Part shown: piece by piece, positions 10,520-19,631 of the stretch
Numbering within the stretch: the first letter of the stretch is position 1
Layout: each line of letters starts with the position of its first letter
Origin: Paramacrobiotus richtersi
Taxonomy: Eukaryota; Tardigrada; Eutardigrada; Parachela; Macrobiotidae
NCBI GenBank assembly: GCA_034698045.1
Contig: JAQGAU010000450.1
Location: forward strand, 1-27,961
Reading direction: 5' to 3'
DNA length: 27,961 nt
Made by a program: the position numbers and the translations under genes
Notes under the pieces: model-generated
Told to the model about the DNA's origin: nothing
Seen by the model: only the letters and a program-made list of their open reading frames with translations
Databases searched by the model: none

Positions 10520-11516
10520 TCATTGTTTTATATCAGGGGTTGTTGTATTGGCTCGGTAGTAGACTTTGATCCAGCCGATTTCCTTGACATAGACACCAAA
10601 CTCGGAGCAGTGCAACGCGTTCAACACGCGCCCCTGCAGCTTCAACACCAGGTCCTGTTCCTTCTGACCGCAGACATCCCGGATATGCGCGCTAGGTTGG
10701 TCAGTATTCATTTGCAGTACAATCTGCATTCTTCTGGAGCGACAGAAAAAAAGAACGTAAGTCACTGAAAGTCATTAGTATCACCACAGCACAATAGGGC
10801 CGTGTACTGAATGGGCCGTGGTATCATGATCATAATAATCAAACCATAACTTTACAGCAAAATACCTGCAAGCACATTTGCGTCCGCAAACAAACCCACA
10901 AGAAACGGTGGAATTCTCAAAGAAAGCATCGCCTTCTTTTGTCGCCAGAAGGCCTACACGCCAACCCTCTGTTTCGCTATCTGTAACTGTCGGCCATCGT
11001 GTAGATAACGAAATCCAACATGTTGCCAGCGTGTGGAAATGCTGTATGTATTCTGCCTGAAAAGCGGTGCAGAGTTCGGCAAATGTCCGTAACACATTCA
11101 GTGTTAAAGTGGCCGGGGAATGGTTTAGGCACTGTGCGGAAGTATGTGCACATCGACTCAGAACATTTTCAGCAGCGTTCGCTGACAAGTTGAGCTGCCT
11201 GCCAATCGAAGAAACGGTGAGACGACAATATTCTTGTTTGTCTGCTGGACATAAAAATGACTTCTGCTATCTGTATTTGCAGCCTTTAATAAGCTTCTAC
11301 ATACCTGCAGAAATCAGCGACGGCGCCGTGTGTTCGGGCGGGGTCCGAGATCAGGGCGACCTTTGTAATGTTGCCCATAGCCGTATAAAATAAAATTTCC
11401 TGCTGTTCCCCATTTTCTAAAATTGCTGTCTCGCACGCAGTGTTAACAGACTGCGCACGTTGAAAGTATGGTGCAAAGCAGAAGACGAATAAAATCCAAG
11501 TCTTAGGTAGCATCAT
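10520..11516 (-). CDS. Secreted 12-cysteine protein, array copy A (intact)
   Basis: Three-exon gene of a family I do not recognise; 252 residues. Exon 1 is 11516-11305, intron 1 106 bp (donor TGCAG|GTATGT, acceptor ATTGGCAG), exon 2 11198-10866, intron 2 132 bp (donor TGCAG|GTATTT, acceptor GTCGCTCCAG), exon 3 10733-10520. Both introns are phase 2 and all exons are open. Residues 1-23 are a signal peptide (ILFVFCFAP core), so the product should be secreted or lumenal. The mature part has 12 cysteines: C-x41-C in exon 1, then RC-x6-C, ELC, ATC and the cluster SCGFVCGRKCAC in exon 2, then VCG and HCSEF in exon 3. N-glycosylation sites at GNIT and ENST are shared with other copies. There is no membrane anchor after the signal. 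The cysteine count suggests six disulfides. A receptor pseudogene follows downstream on the same strand. Confidence 0.8.
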
Positions 11517-11596
11517 GGCGACCTAGTTCCAATTCCAATTTAGGAAAGTTAAACCTGTTATGAAAATAAAGGCTTAGTGTGTATCGAGAGTTCGTG

Positions 11597-11603
11597 TTAA
11601 ATA
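11597..11603 (-). promoter_or_regulatory. TATA box of secreted gene A
   Basis: TATTTAA on the minus strand, 81 bp before the ATG, inside a block (GTATTTAACACG..TCTCGAT..CACTAAGCC) shared with copy E. The shared block extends upstream to AATGTGGCGG and a CGATTTG/GCGATAT element, so the core promoter was duplicated with the gene. Confidence 0.6.
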
Positions 11604-11865
11604 TGCATACCGCCACATTGTAGCTATTCGTTTGATTATCTATTTAATTATCTCGGTTTTCAAATCGCAGAGCGTTTGGTTCTTGAGTTGATTACAGTCA
11701 TTTACAGACCCTGTAAGCCGAGAAATAGTCAGGTTAACGTCCCGGTCCAGTCACTTACCACATAAGTGGCACCAGTTTAAAACGGTGAGTGCTTTAATTT
11801 GGTTTTATTTTACAGTCAGTGGATTTGATTTTAGAGAGCGGTTGGAAATTTTTGATGAAATGAAG

Positions 11866-11996
11866 ATTTGAACTATTTCAGTGGACTTATCACGAGTTTA
11901 AATCATTATACTTTTGATTGCTGGAAGCGATCAGTCTGGTTTAATACTTGCAAAAGTGGCTATGGAAAGAGAGGTATATTCCATGCTCGTCGCAAA
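11866..11996. repeat. Dispersed ~130-bp repeat, copy 2 of 4
   Basis: Shares GAGTTTAAATCA, TTTTGATTGCTGGAAGCGAT, GGTTTAATACTTGCAAAAGTGGCT and GAAAGAGAGGTATATTCCATG with the copies at 7675, 13010 and 18620. It lies about 350 bp upstream of secreted gene A, as the copy at 18620 lies upstream of secreted gene B, so it probably belongs to the duplicated unit. Confidence 0.65.
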
Positions 11997-13009
11997 CCAT
12001 AGTGGCCAACGTCCACCAGGCTGTGTGCTACCAATTTGCGTTCACGGTTAAAGAACTCCAGACGTTCTGTTACACCAAATGTACCGCAGCATCATGCGGC
12101 ATTAGAGACACCGGTAGTGCCGAAGCGGCAAGATTGGTCTGTACAAGATACAGGCTACCAAAGCTTGGTGATCTATTTTGTTTTTATGGGAATCAAGAGC
12201 GTAGTACTTAACTAGCAAAGATGTTCACAAGAACTGGATTACATTTACGTCAGTGAAGTTTGTCAAAGATAGTTACTACCGGAAATGTTGGTGTACACCT
12301 TGCGCAATGATTTTTATGCGTTTAATTTACCAGCATACTTTGTCTATATGTACAGCTAGGTACACAGGTGCACAGGTATTTGATAGTCATTTACTGCATA
12401 CTTCATGCTTTCCACCTTAGCAACGACTAAACAGTACGTAAAGAACATGAGCTCGTACCGGCCCAGCGCTGCGTTATGGAACTGCACACAGCGGGAATTG
12501 CTCTGATATTTTTGACACATGTCTATTTACGACTGAATGGTATTGCTCCGACCATATATTCAATAAAAAACTATCTTCCTGCGGCTGCAGGTTCCACAGC
12601 GATTACCTGACTAAGCACAGACATTGTTCGAAAGTGTGTTTTGTGCAATAATAATACCGGAAGCAAGACGTTACGAAACATTAACAATACAGTGCTACAC
12701 TGCTACTGATTGCCCAAGTTGATCGATAAGGCGGAAAAAACGTATGAGTTAATGTCCCGTATGGAGTTCCGACATACCGCGAAACAAAGGATCGATATAT
12801 ACTTGCCGATCGAAACTGCGTTGTCAGCGTTGAGTGAGTAACTCATTTACGGCGCCACCTGTTTGAAACTGTTAAAGCCACCAGTGTAGTGCTTTAAGAC
12901 GATTTTATCTCAACAGACAGCCGACCACAGCCAATAGGTAAACTGGATTATGCGGGCTCCGGGCCGTAAGAATATGTTTTGATGAAACGTGGCGTTGACG
13001 AACCACTAG
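11997..13009. other. Intergenic, no gene; orphan unit flank
   Basis: No supported gene. At 12390-12570 there is a recognisable but isolated copy of the array flank (TTTACTGCATACTTCATGCTTTC ... GCTGCGTTATGGAACTGC ... TTTTTGACACATGTCTATTTACG), with no secreted gene or receptor next to it. This is probably the remains of a lost unit. Confidence 0.45.
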
Positions 13010-13130
13010 TTGACTAGTTTTTTCGCAAATTTCAATCGCAATAAATCTGATTGTTTGAAGCGATAAGCATGGGCTGAGTGGTAAATGGTTGAAAAAATGG
13101 CTGCTGATTACCAACTGCAGCCATGGAAGG
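13010..13130. repeat. Dispersed ~130-bp repeat, copy 3 of 4
   Basis: The most diverged copy: AATTTCAATCGCAATAAATCTGATTG, AAGCGATAAGC, GGCTGCTGATTACCAACTGCAG. It is followed at 13129-13166 by a CATA/TATA-rich microsatellite. Confidence 0.5.
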
Positions 13131-13166
13131 ACATACATACACGCATACATATATACATATACACAT
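13129..13166. repeat. (CATA)n-type microsatellite
   Basis: ACATACATACACGCATACATATATACATATACAC, an impure tetranucleotide run directly after the dispersed repeat. Confidence 0.6.
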
Positions 13167-13522
13167 CGCTTGAATTCATAGAATAACAACGATTATGTTT
13201 ACATGTCTAGACTTTTCCTGCCTAACAAGCCCACCAACCCGTTGTCTAAGTCGTCTTTTACTCGGAGTGTCCTACAAAATCTGAAAACAAATTACTCACT
13301 GTCCCGATACATACAGACAAACAACTTCTTGGCCAAGACTACAGCGATTTGAAGACTGTCAGAACACGTTTAGCAAGTCGTTGATTCCGTTGTTTTTCCG
13401 GCTACTGGCGCCAGTAGTTTGAATACCAGACGCATAAATGCTGTAATTAGGCATCTTTGTTCCTGCATCATATGGTAGATCTGTCAGCTCAGGGGTAAGT
13501 TCGTTCTTGTTCGCTTTTCGGA

Positions 13523-13532
13523 GTATATATAG
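13523..13532 (+). promoter_or_regulatory. TATA box of the 13621 secreted gene
   Basis: GTATATATAGG about 95 bp before the ATG at 13621. A TCAG initiator-like sequence lies at 13548-13551, about 25 bp further on, which would give a 5' UTR of about 70 nt. This spacing is typical of an animal TATA promoter. Confidence 0.6.
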
Positions 13533-13620
13533 GCCAGCTGCAATGAGATCAGCGCTTATTTTCATTTTGGATCAGGACCCTTTCAAGCCACACTCCAAAC
13601 TCACAGTAACTGACTAGACA

Positions 13621-14140
13621 ATGATCGCCGGGGTGACCTTTGTTTCGTTATTCCTAGTACTGCTGGTTTCTCAAGGTAAGCGCAACACAAGCAGCATTAT
13701 ATTCGTACTGTAGTTTTTGTAGTCGTAATGCTAAGTCTGATGCAGTTGGTAGAATACGGTACTGTCGTTGACAGTTCTGATTGTGTTACGGTGATTTCCG
13801 GAATGTGAACTCTTAATTTGAAACAGGATCTGCTAGTAAGGGGGGAATTACGACCGGGAAGACAGACGATGGACTAGTCTACACCGAGTATCTTAGTCGC
13901 GCGAAGCCCCTTTCCGGCTGCAAGTCGGATACAGAGTGCGTTACAGTTTGTAAGGACAGGGCCTCGAGTGCACAGAAATCCCTGCTCACCGGCGCAGCCT
14001 GCGGGGGTCTGAAAGGCTTCATCGGCGACCACTGCTGCTGTTATTTTGCCGACACCACTGCCTGCTGCGGTCTCCGTTCCGGGAGTTTCGCCGTGATGAG
14101 AGATACTTGCGATCAGTCGACATCCCCGAACAATGCATAG
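13621..14140 (+). CDS. Small secreted cysteine-rich protein, two exons
   Basis: A 122-residue precursor. Exon 1 (13621-13675) encodes the signal peptide (MIAGVTFVSLFLVLLVSQ), donor CAAG|GTAAGC, intron of 151 bp, acceptor TTGAAACAG, exon 2 13827-14140 ending in TAG; the junction codon is G|GA (phase 1). The mature part of about 104 residues has 10 cysteines: C-x5-C-x3-C-x14-C-x9-CCC, then ACC and TC. The C-x3-C and later C-x-C spacing recalls the cysteine-stabilised alpha/beta (defensin-like) fold, but the extra cysteine pair and the Gly-rich loop differ, and I do not claim that family. Other possibilities are a protease-inhibitor-like or cuticle-associated secreted protein. It is the only secreted gene here on the + strand and is not part of the 12-cysteine array. 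The TATA box, clean splice sites and unbroken frame support a real gene. Confidence 0.75.
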
Positions 14141-15589
14141 GACCAACAGCGCCTGTCCCTCGTGTACTCACCGATATAGCTAGTGCACTTGAAAAAGGAA
14201 TTCTGTCTCTGTGCAGACTAATAACTTACTCCATACTGTGACTGTGTCATACTAAGCTTTAATAGCAGCTGCTTTATTTCGGGTTTGATTGTTGCCGGCA
14301 TTAGAAGTCCTGTTGCTCTGCTTAACTTGGCACGATAAAGTATACTAAATTACTCAGTATAATGTGATGACAAGGTCGTGATTACATATAATGTGATTAT
14401 AAGTCGATTAATTTATACTAATCCCAGCGACAATCCCTTGCGGTCAAACGCTTAAAACTCTCTGCCATAGAGCCTTGAGTAGGCATTATCTGTTGACAAA
14501 ACAGTACCGCAGAATTTCATATCACAAAAACTACATGCAATGCACCGATACCGTACCGGTCCTTGTCCGTGCACAAGATGGTCGATGGGGCTTGATTCTC
14601 TAGATTCATACATTTGTACGTCTCAGATTCTTTTGGCTTCAGCAACGAGTACAAAAATTTTACCTGTTGTACTTATCAGCCAAAGTTTTATCCTACACGG
14701 ACCAGTGCGTGGAGCAGCATTATACATCTGTGTATTAGTTTGTTGTTTTGTTTAAAGAAATCGGAAATAGGTTGTTCCTAAGAACGGGAGGGAGACCATC
14801 CACTTGTTTTTGTTTCATTGTTTAACGGTGGAAATAATGCGTGGTAATGTTAACTTGATTCTAGCTGCTGTCCCCTCGGGCGCTAACTATGACCAGTTTT
14901 TTAATTTGAAGTTTGAATGTTACTGTCACAATACTGTGTGACGACTTTGTAGTCCTGGCTATTGCTATTAAATTTTCATATCTTTAAAAAATAAGTTTGC
15001 AGAATAACTGCTTGCAGATTGCTGAAACGAATTTGGAAATTTAGGAAAAGACGGATCGCAGGTGGCGAAATTTCTCTACTGACCTTCTTTTTAACCTTGG
15101 GGATACATTTTTCTGTTTTTCTATGGTTACCGTTTTCTGTGTGTATCGTTTGATGAATTTAATGTGGCCGAATAAGGTAGTGCGTGGCCGGGGTTTTATA
15201 AAAAGAAGTGAGTATATAAAAAAGAAGAATATAAAAGAAAGGAAGGAAAAGAAAAAGAACGAGGCTGCGTACCAGAACTTTAATTCGCTTCGTTGACCGA
15301 GAACTGAACTACAGTACGAGTACTGTACAATTTTCTACTGTACACGAACATTTTGTTCTTACTTGGCTGAGGGTGATTTTACCGTGAGAAGCTGCGGTAA
15401 CAATGAGGGCATTTTATCGTTGATTTAGTTGTCAGTTACACCCTATCGTATCGTTCAAGCAGTATTTGCGCAAACGCAAAGTACGGCCTTGTTATAAGAT
15501 TCCGATAACAATACTACTGGACAGTACAGGTAGTAGTAATCAACGTTGATCCTTTTTGCTGTAGTCGAATACGCATTTGCATAGTGGAT
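14141..15589. other. Intergenic, no gene recognised; polypurine tract
   Basis: About 1.4 kb without a supported gene. It contains a purine-rich run at about 15199-15265 (A/G on the + strand, with short TATAAAA/TATAAAAAAG interruptions). The open frame at 14540-14755 has no features of a real gene. The 3' end of the receptor pseudogene beginning at 16215 fades out near 15590. Confidence 0.5.
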
Positions 15590-16215
15590 CGCAAGAACCC
15601 TTTGAAGTTTAGTCGGAAAACAGGAAATCCAGCGCGATGACTGTTGCTCTCCTATCGCCGTACCTGGCTCCAGATTACCTATGACGGTACGGCCATATAA
15701 TACGGGAAAGGCGTACTCTAGCAGTAAGCCGAGAAAATTCCAGAGCAAAACCTGTATTAATTTTATTGTCATAGCATCTTGTCTCACTGATGCGGTTGTA
15801 CAGGTAGTCCGCAATCACCACCGGAAGACATGTCAAGTGAGCCTACGTTTCAACAAGGAAAATACACAGCATTAAAATTCTTCTGGTGTCGTTACGAAAG
15901 AAATAGTCTGGCCCGTATACGAGATTGATCGATAATAAGGCATGAATGTTCCTGCGAACAGCAGCAAGAACCCACGAGCGGTTGACGACAAACGCGCATA
16001 GCTTCCATCCTAGAGAAACGATATCAGGGAAACTTTGTGCGACGAATACAAGGGATGATGAAGAACAGGAAACAGCGGTACAACCCATTGAAGCGACTAA
16101 GCAGATGGAGAAAGGAGAATGTAGACTTTTGTTGGCGGCAAACGTGCACAGAACAATTATATTGCAGCATAATGCTGTTGAGTTGATCATCATTATGGAT
16201 GCAAAAGCCTGCCAA
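15590..16215 (-). pseudogene. Rhodopsin-like 7TM receptor pseudogene (GPCR5)
   Basis: Minus-strand relative of the pseudogene at 9288-10155. It retains TM1 (LCCNIIVLCTFAANKSLHSPF), TM2 (SICLVASMG), TM3 with HALLSIN followed by a disturbed NRF/DRY region (LVYGPDYF), the TM4 start, then an in-frame TAG near 15842, after which the frame continues with PVVIADYLYNRIS and the ECL2 cysteine (TRCYDNK), and shifts again in TM5 (LYGRTVIGNLEPG). TM6-TM7 are not recognisable. The N-terminal extension present in the 10155 copy is out of frame here. Multiple lesions make it non-functional. Confidence 0.7.
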
Positions 16216-16633
16216 AAGGAACTACCATTTTGTCTGATGCAGTACGGTAGTAGTATTTGTCAAATGCATAGTTGTAATTTGAATACTTCATACATGAACA
16301 TGCATATTTCTTGCTTTCAAAGTGAATAACGACTCATGGGGAACAGGAGCTTTATACCTGGAGCACGTTCACGTTGCGTAACGGGCATGCGCAGAACGGG
16401 AATCGTTTTAAAATTCTTGACATCTCTCAGAGTCTGTTTACGGTTGTGTGGAATAATTGAACATACTATCAAAAAAAATGTTCAGCTGATGGGATCTGCC
16501 CGATTCGGAAATATAATTCGTAGAGGTTTTCTGAGCAAGCATTATTCGAAAACTTAATGAGCCACAACACAGACTGCAAAACACTACGGGGAACATTCAC
16601 AATCCACGCCATCCTTCAGTTCAGCCGCCAACT

Positions 16634-18212
16634 TCAGCGTCTCAAAACCGATGTTGGATTGGCTCGGTAGTTGACCTTGATCCAACCGATTTCCTTGACA
16701 TAGTCACCAAACTCAGAGCAGTGCAACGCGTTCAAAACCCGCTCCTGCAGTTTCAACACCAGATCCCGCTCCTTCTGACCGCAGACATCCCCGATATGCG
16801 CGTTAGGTTGGTCGGTGTTCAGGCAGTAAAACTTGCATCCTTCTGGAGCGATAGAAGAAATGAATATAAGTCACAGAAAAACTGGCAATAGTATCATATC
16901 AAACCATAACTTCACAGCAGCTCACCTGCATGCACATTTGCGTCCGCAAATAAACCCGCAAGAAACGGTGGAATTCTCAAAGAAAGCATCGCCTTCTTTT
17001 GTCGCCAGAAGGCTTACACGCCAACCCTCTGTTTCGCTATCTGTAACCGTGGGCCATCGTTCAGATAACGAGATCCAGCATGACGCTAGCGTTTGGAAAT
17101 GCTGCATGTATTCTGTCTGAAAAACTGTGCAGAGTTCGGCAAATGTCCGTAGAACATGCGGTGCTAACGTGAGCGGTCTATGATTTTGGCATTGTGTGGA
17201 AGCATGGGAACAGCGACTGATAACGTTTTGCGCAGCGTTCGCTGACAAATTGAGCTGCCTGCCAATCAAAGCAGCGGTGAGACGACATTATTTTTGTTCG
17301 TCTGCCGACGACATGAAAATGGATTCTGTTATCTGTTTAAGGGGAAATTCTGTGTGTTGCCATAAGTATTAGCGAAATCGCAACAGCCGAGCATCTGTAA
17401 GCTATTTACTAGCCTTTGTTGTAGTTTATAATGATGATAACGTCGATAAACAGTGTCCAGAAATCCGCTTGTGAGCGGAACGTCCGGCTGTTGTACAATA
17501 CCGGCAAAAAGTTTAAACAAATTTCCTTTTCAAATAATTCAGCGTTTCATCCAAACTTCTTTATGCCTATATCAAAAAATGCACAAATATATGATACTCG
17601 TTCTGAACCATTCTTAGCCCGGAGGTATGATTCTGAAATTTTAAAATGAATTTTAAAATTTTTGAAATTCATTTTAAACTTATTGAAACATACCTCCGGG
17701 CTGAAAATGGTTCAGAACGATCATCATATAAATGTGCAGTTTTTGATGTAAGCATAAAGAAGTTTGGAAGAAACGCTGAATTATTTGAGAAGGAAATGTG
17801 TTTAAACTTTTTGCCGGTATTGTGCAACAGCCGGACGTTGCGCGCACAAGCGGATTTCTGGGCACTGTTTATTGAAGTTTTGGTTATTATTATAAACAAC
17901 AACGTAGCTTGTTGAGAACCTTACAGGTACGCAGCTGCGCTGTTTTCACCAATCGTTGTGACGTGGGAGGAATATAGCCTTAAAGTCTTTGAAAAGCTTT
18001 TACCAGCAGAAATCCGCAAATGCGCCGGGTGTTCTGGCGGGGTTCGGGATCAGGGCGATCTTTGTAAGGTTGCTCATAGCACCAAAAAATAAACGCTCGT
18101 GCTGTTCCGCGTAGTCTGAAACTGCTGTATCGCACGCAGCGCTATCCGGTGCTGAACATTGAACGTATGGAACAACGCACAAGACAAAGAAAATCCACGG
18201 GCTAGAAATCAT
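16634..18212 (-). pseudogene. Secreted 12-cysteine protein, array copy B (exon 3 frameshift)
   Basis: Same three-exon layout as copy A: exon 1 18212-18004 (signal peptide with WIFFVLCVVP; glycosylation site SNLT), intron 1 17258/18004 enlarged to 745 bp by a foldback insert, exon 2 17258-16926 (333 nt, open, very similar to copy A, including the cluster SCGFICGRKCAC), intron 2 83 bp (donor CAG|GTGAGC), exon 3 16842-16634. Exon 3 lacks 2 bp between its first codons and GACCAACC compared with copies A, C, D and E, so the normal frame ends at a TAA 14 codons in and the last two cysteines (VCG, HCSEF) are lost. The remaining exon 3 frame is otherwise unbroken, so the lesion is recent or is a sequencing error. 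A shortened secreted product of about 194 residues cannot be excluded. Confidence 0.7.
17380..17945. repeat. Foldback element in intron 1 of secreted gene copy B
   Basis: A near-perfect palindrome centred at about 17660: the left arm from about 17380 (CTGTAAG at 17395) and the right arm to about 17945 (CTTACAG at 17930-17936) match at roughly 85-90%. Comparison with intron 1 of copy A places the insertion between about 17335 and 17970. Each arm, read towards the centre, has an open frame giving related peptides (QKSAC-RNVRLL-NTGKKFK), which is why two look-alike open frames face each other (17431-17649 + and 17669-17902 -). There is no transposase. It is either a foldback transposon or an inverted duplication; a transcript through it would form a hairpin of about 250 bp. 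Confidence 0.8.
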
Positions 18213-18302
18213 TCTGGCGGCTTGAGTTCCGAATGAAACCGAGATTATCAGTGCTATGATTATGAAATTAAGTGCATTTATTGGTGTATCGACGGTTCCT
18301 AC

Positions 18303-18310
18303 TAAATATA
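18303..18310 (-). promoter_or_regulatory. TATA box of secreted gene B
   Basis: TATATTTA on the minus strand, 91 bp before the ATG, in the same place as TATTTAA of copies A and E. Just upstream lies TATAATGTGGCGG, matching AATGTGGCGG of copy A and AATCTGGCGG of copy E. Confidence 0.55.
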
Positions 18311-18619
18311 AATAATTGCACACCGCCACATTATAGCGTTCAGTTTGGAATTATCTTGATTACATATCGCAGTGCGTTTGATTGCTAAAGTTGATTATGT
18401 CCGGTTAGGAGTTCTATAGCAAACCGCTGAACAAAGTATTGATATGCCACGTTTTCAGCGATTGGAAAGGCGTCGTACGAATTTTTGCCGTTTCACCTTT
18501 TACCGCCGTTTGTGTATCCGGTGCACCAGTTCAAAACAAAATGTTTACAGGTAGTGAGTTAAGTGAGTAAATTGAGTGAAGTGAGTTAATTTTGAGGAGT
18601 TAATGTAGGAAAAATTTAT

Positions 18620-18772
18620 GGATTTGATGGTTTGAAACACTTTGACAAATTTTATCTTGAATTCGAATCACAATGCTTCTGACTGCTGACACGATAAGCT
18701 TGGTTTGATGCTTGTTAAAGTCGCTGGTGATTAACAAATGCAGATATATGAAAAGGGAGATTTATTCCATCG
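18620..18772. repeat. Dispersed ~130-bp repeat, copy 4 of 4
   Basis: Contains TTTGACAAATTTTATCTTGAATTCGAATCACAATGC, ACGATAAGCTTGGTTTGATGCTTGTTAAAGTCGCTGGTGATTAACAAATGCAGA in pieces that match the copy at 7675 most closely. It lies upstream of secreted gene B. Confidence 0.65.
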
Positions 18773-19334
18773 TAGTGGAAGGCTGGATAACGTAGTACCA
18801 TGTATCTGTACCGAACGTTTGTGTGTTTATTGTTTGTGTATTATCGGTCTACTAGCTACCTCGAGCAGTGACTGTCACTGATTGTAATGGACGTTAAAAC
18901 GCATTTAAACAAAACAAAAACTGCATGCTTTATATTACCAGTTTGCTTCCATGGTTAACCTCCAGTTCTATGAGACCAGATTTATTGCAGCATCACGTAG
19001 CTTTCCAGCACGGTACATTACACTTGTTTCTAAAGCATATAAAGTGCAAAACAAAAATTCCAAAACTCTACGAAAACAGGCTCAAACTTGCGTTGCGGTC
19101 TGATCAATACTAACGTCATTACTAGTTGTCGTGTCACGATGTCGTACTGGCGCTTTTTTATTGTCGTTTCGGCACACGGTACGTAAATACCTATCCATTC
19201 ATTTACATTTTTACTGTCTATGTGTGCCTGGTCTGGGAATATTTGCAAATATGCGCGAATATTTGCAACACGCAGAATTTTATAATTTTTTTTCAAGGAA
19301 ACGATCATATTTTATTCGGTTTGAATAAATCTTA
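18773..19334. other. Intergenic, nothing recognised
   Basis: Several short overlapping frames on both strands, none with a signal peptide, membrane pattern or homology visible within the window. A short run GAATATTTGCAAATATGCGCGAATATTTGCAA at about 19236-19268 contains a direct repeat of GAATATTTGCAA. Confidence 0.4.
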
Positions 19335-19564
19335 ACCAAAAATCCAGGCGCAGCAGATAAAACATGCACGTATCTAACTTTCCAGATCAAATATGTCAGG
19401 AAACTGTAGCGCTGCTGTTTAACGATGGATAACGTAGCAGGGGAAGCGGCGGTAGACGCCAATAAAGCGGCTAAACAGATGGATAATGGAGAGTTTTGTT
19501 GGTAGCAAACGCGCATAAAACACTTATATTGCCGCATAGTTAATGCTGTGAAGTTGTTTATCAT
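19335..19564 (-). pseudogene. Receptor remnant (GPCR6), TM1-TM3 start only
   Basis: Minus-strand fragment related to the receptor pseudogenes at 9288-10155 and 15590-16215: MINNFTALT, then a disturbed TM1, LSICLAALLAS (TM2), LTYLIWKVRYVHVLSAAPG (before TM3). Everything after this point is missing. It sits directly downstream of secreted copy C, as expected from the unit order. Confidence 0.6.
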
Positions 19565-19631
19565 TAGGACGCAAATGAAAGCGCAACAGTTCTGTCTAAT
19601 AGTTTATAGTACTAGACGAAATCCCGGACTT

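Noticed and set aside
10878-11060. + strand frame, also present at 16833-17120
   Set aside because: It is antisense to exon 2 of copies A and B; its conservation is explained by the sense strand.
11948-12211. 87-codon + strand open frame with several cysteines
   Set aside because: No signal peptide, it starts inside the dispersed repeat, and related copies of the repeat do not keep the frame.
15199-15265. Polypurine tract as a retroelement feature
   Set aside because: No long terminal repeats, reverse transcriptase or integrase sequence is visible around it.
17431-17902. Two facing open frames with similar peptides as paired genes
   Set aside because: They are the two arms of one palindrome inside an intron; the similarity comes from the inverted repeat.
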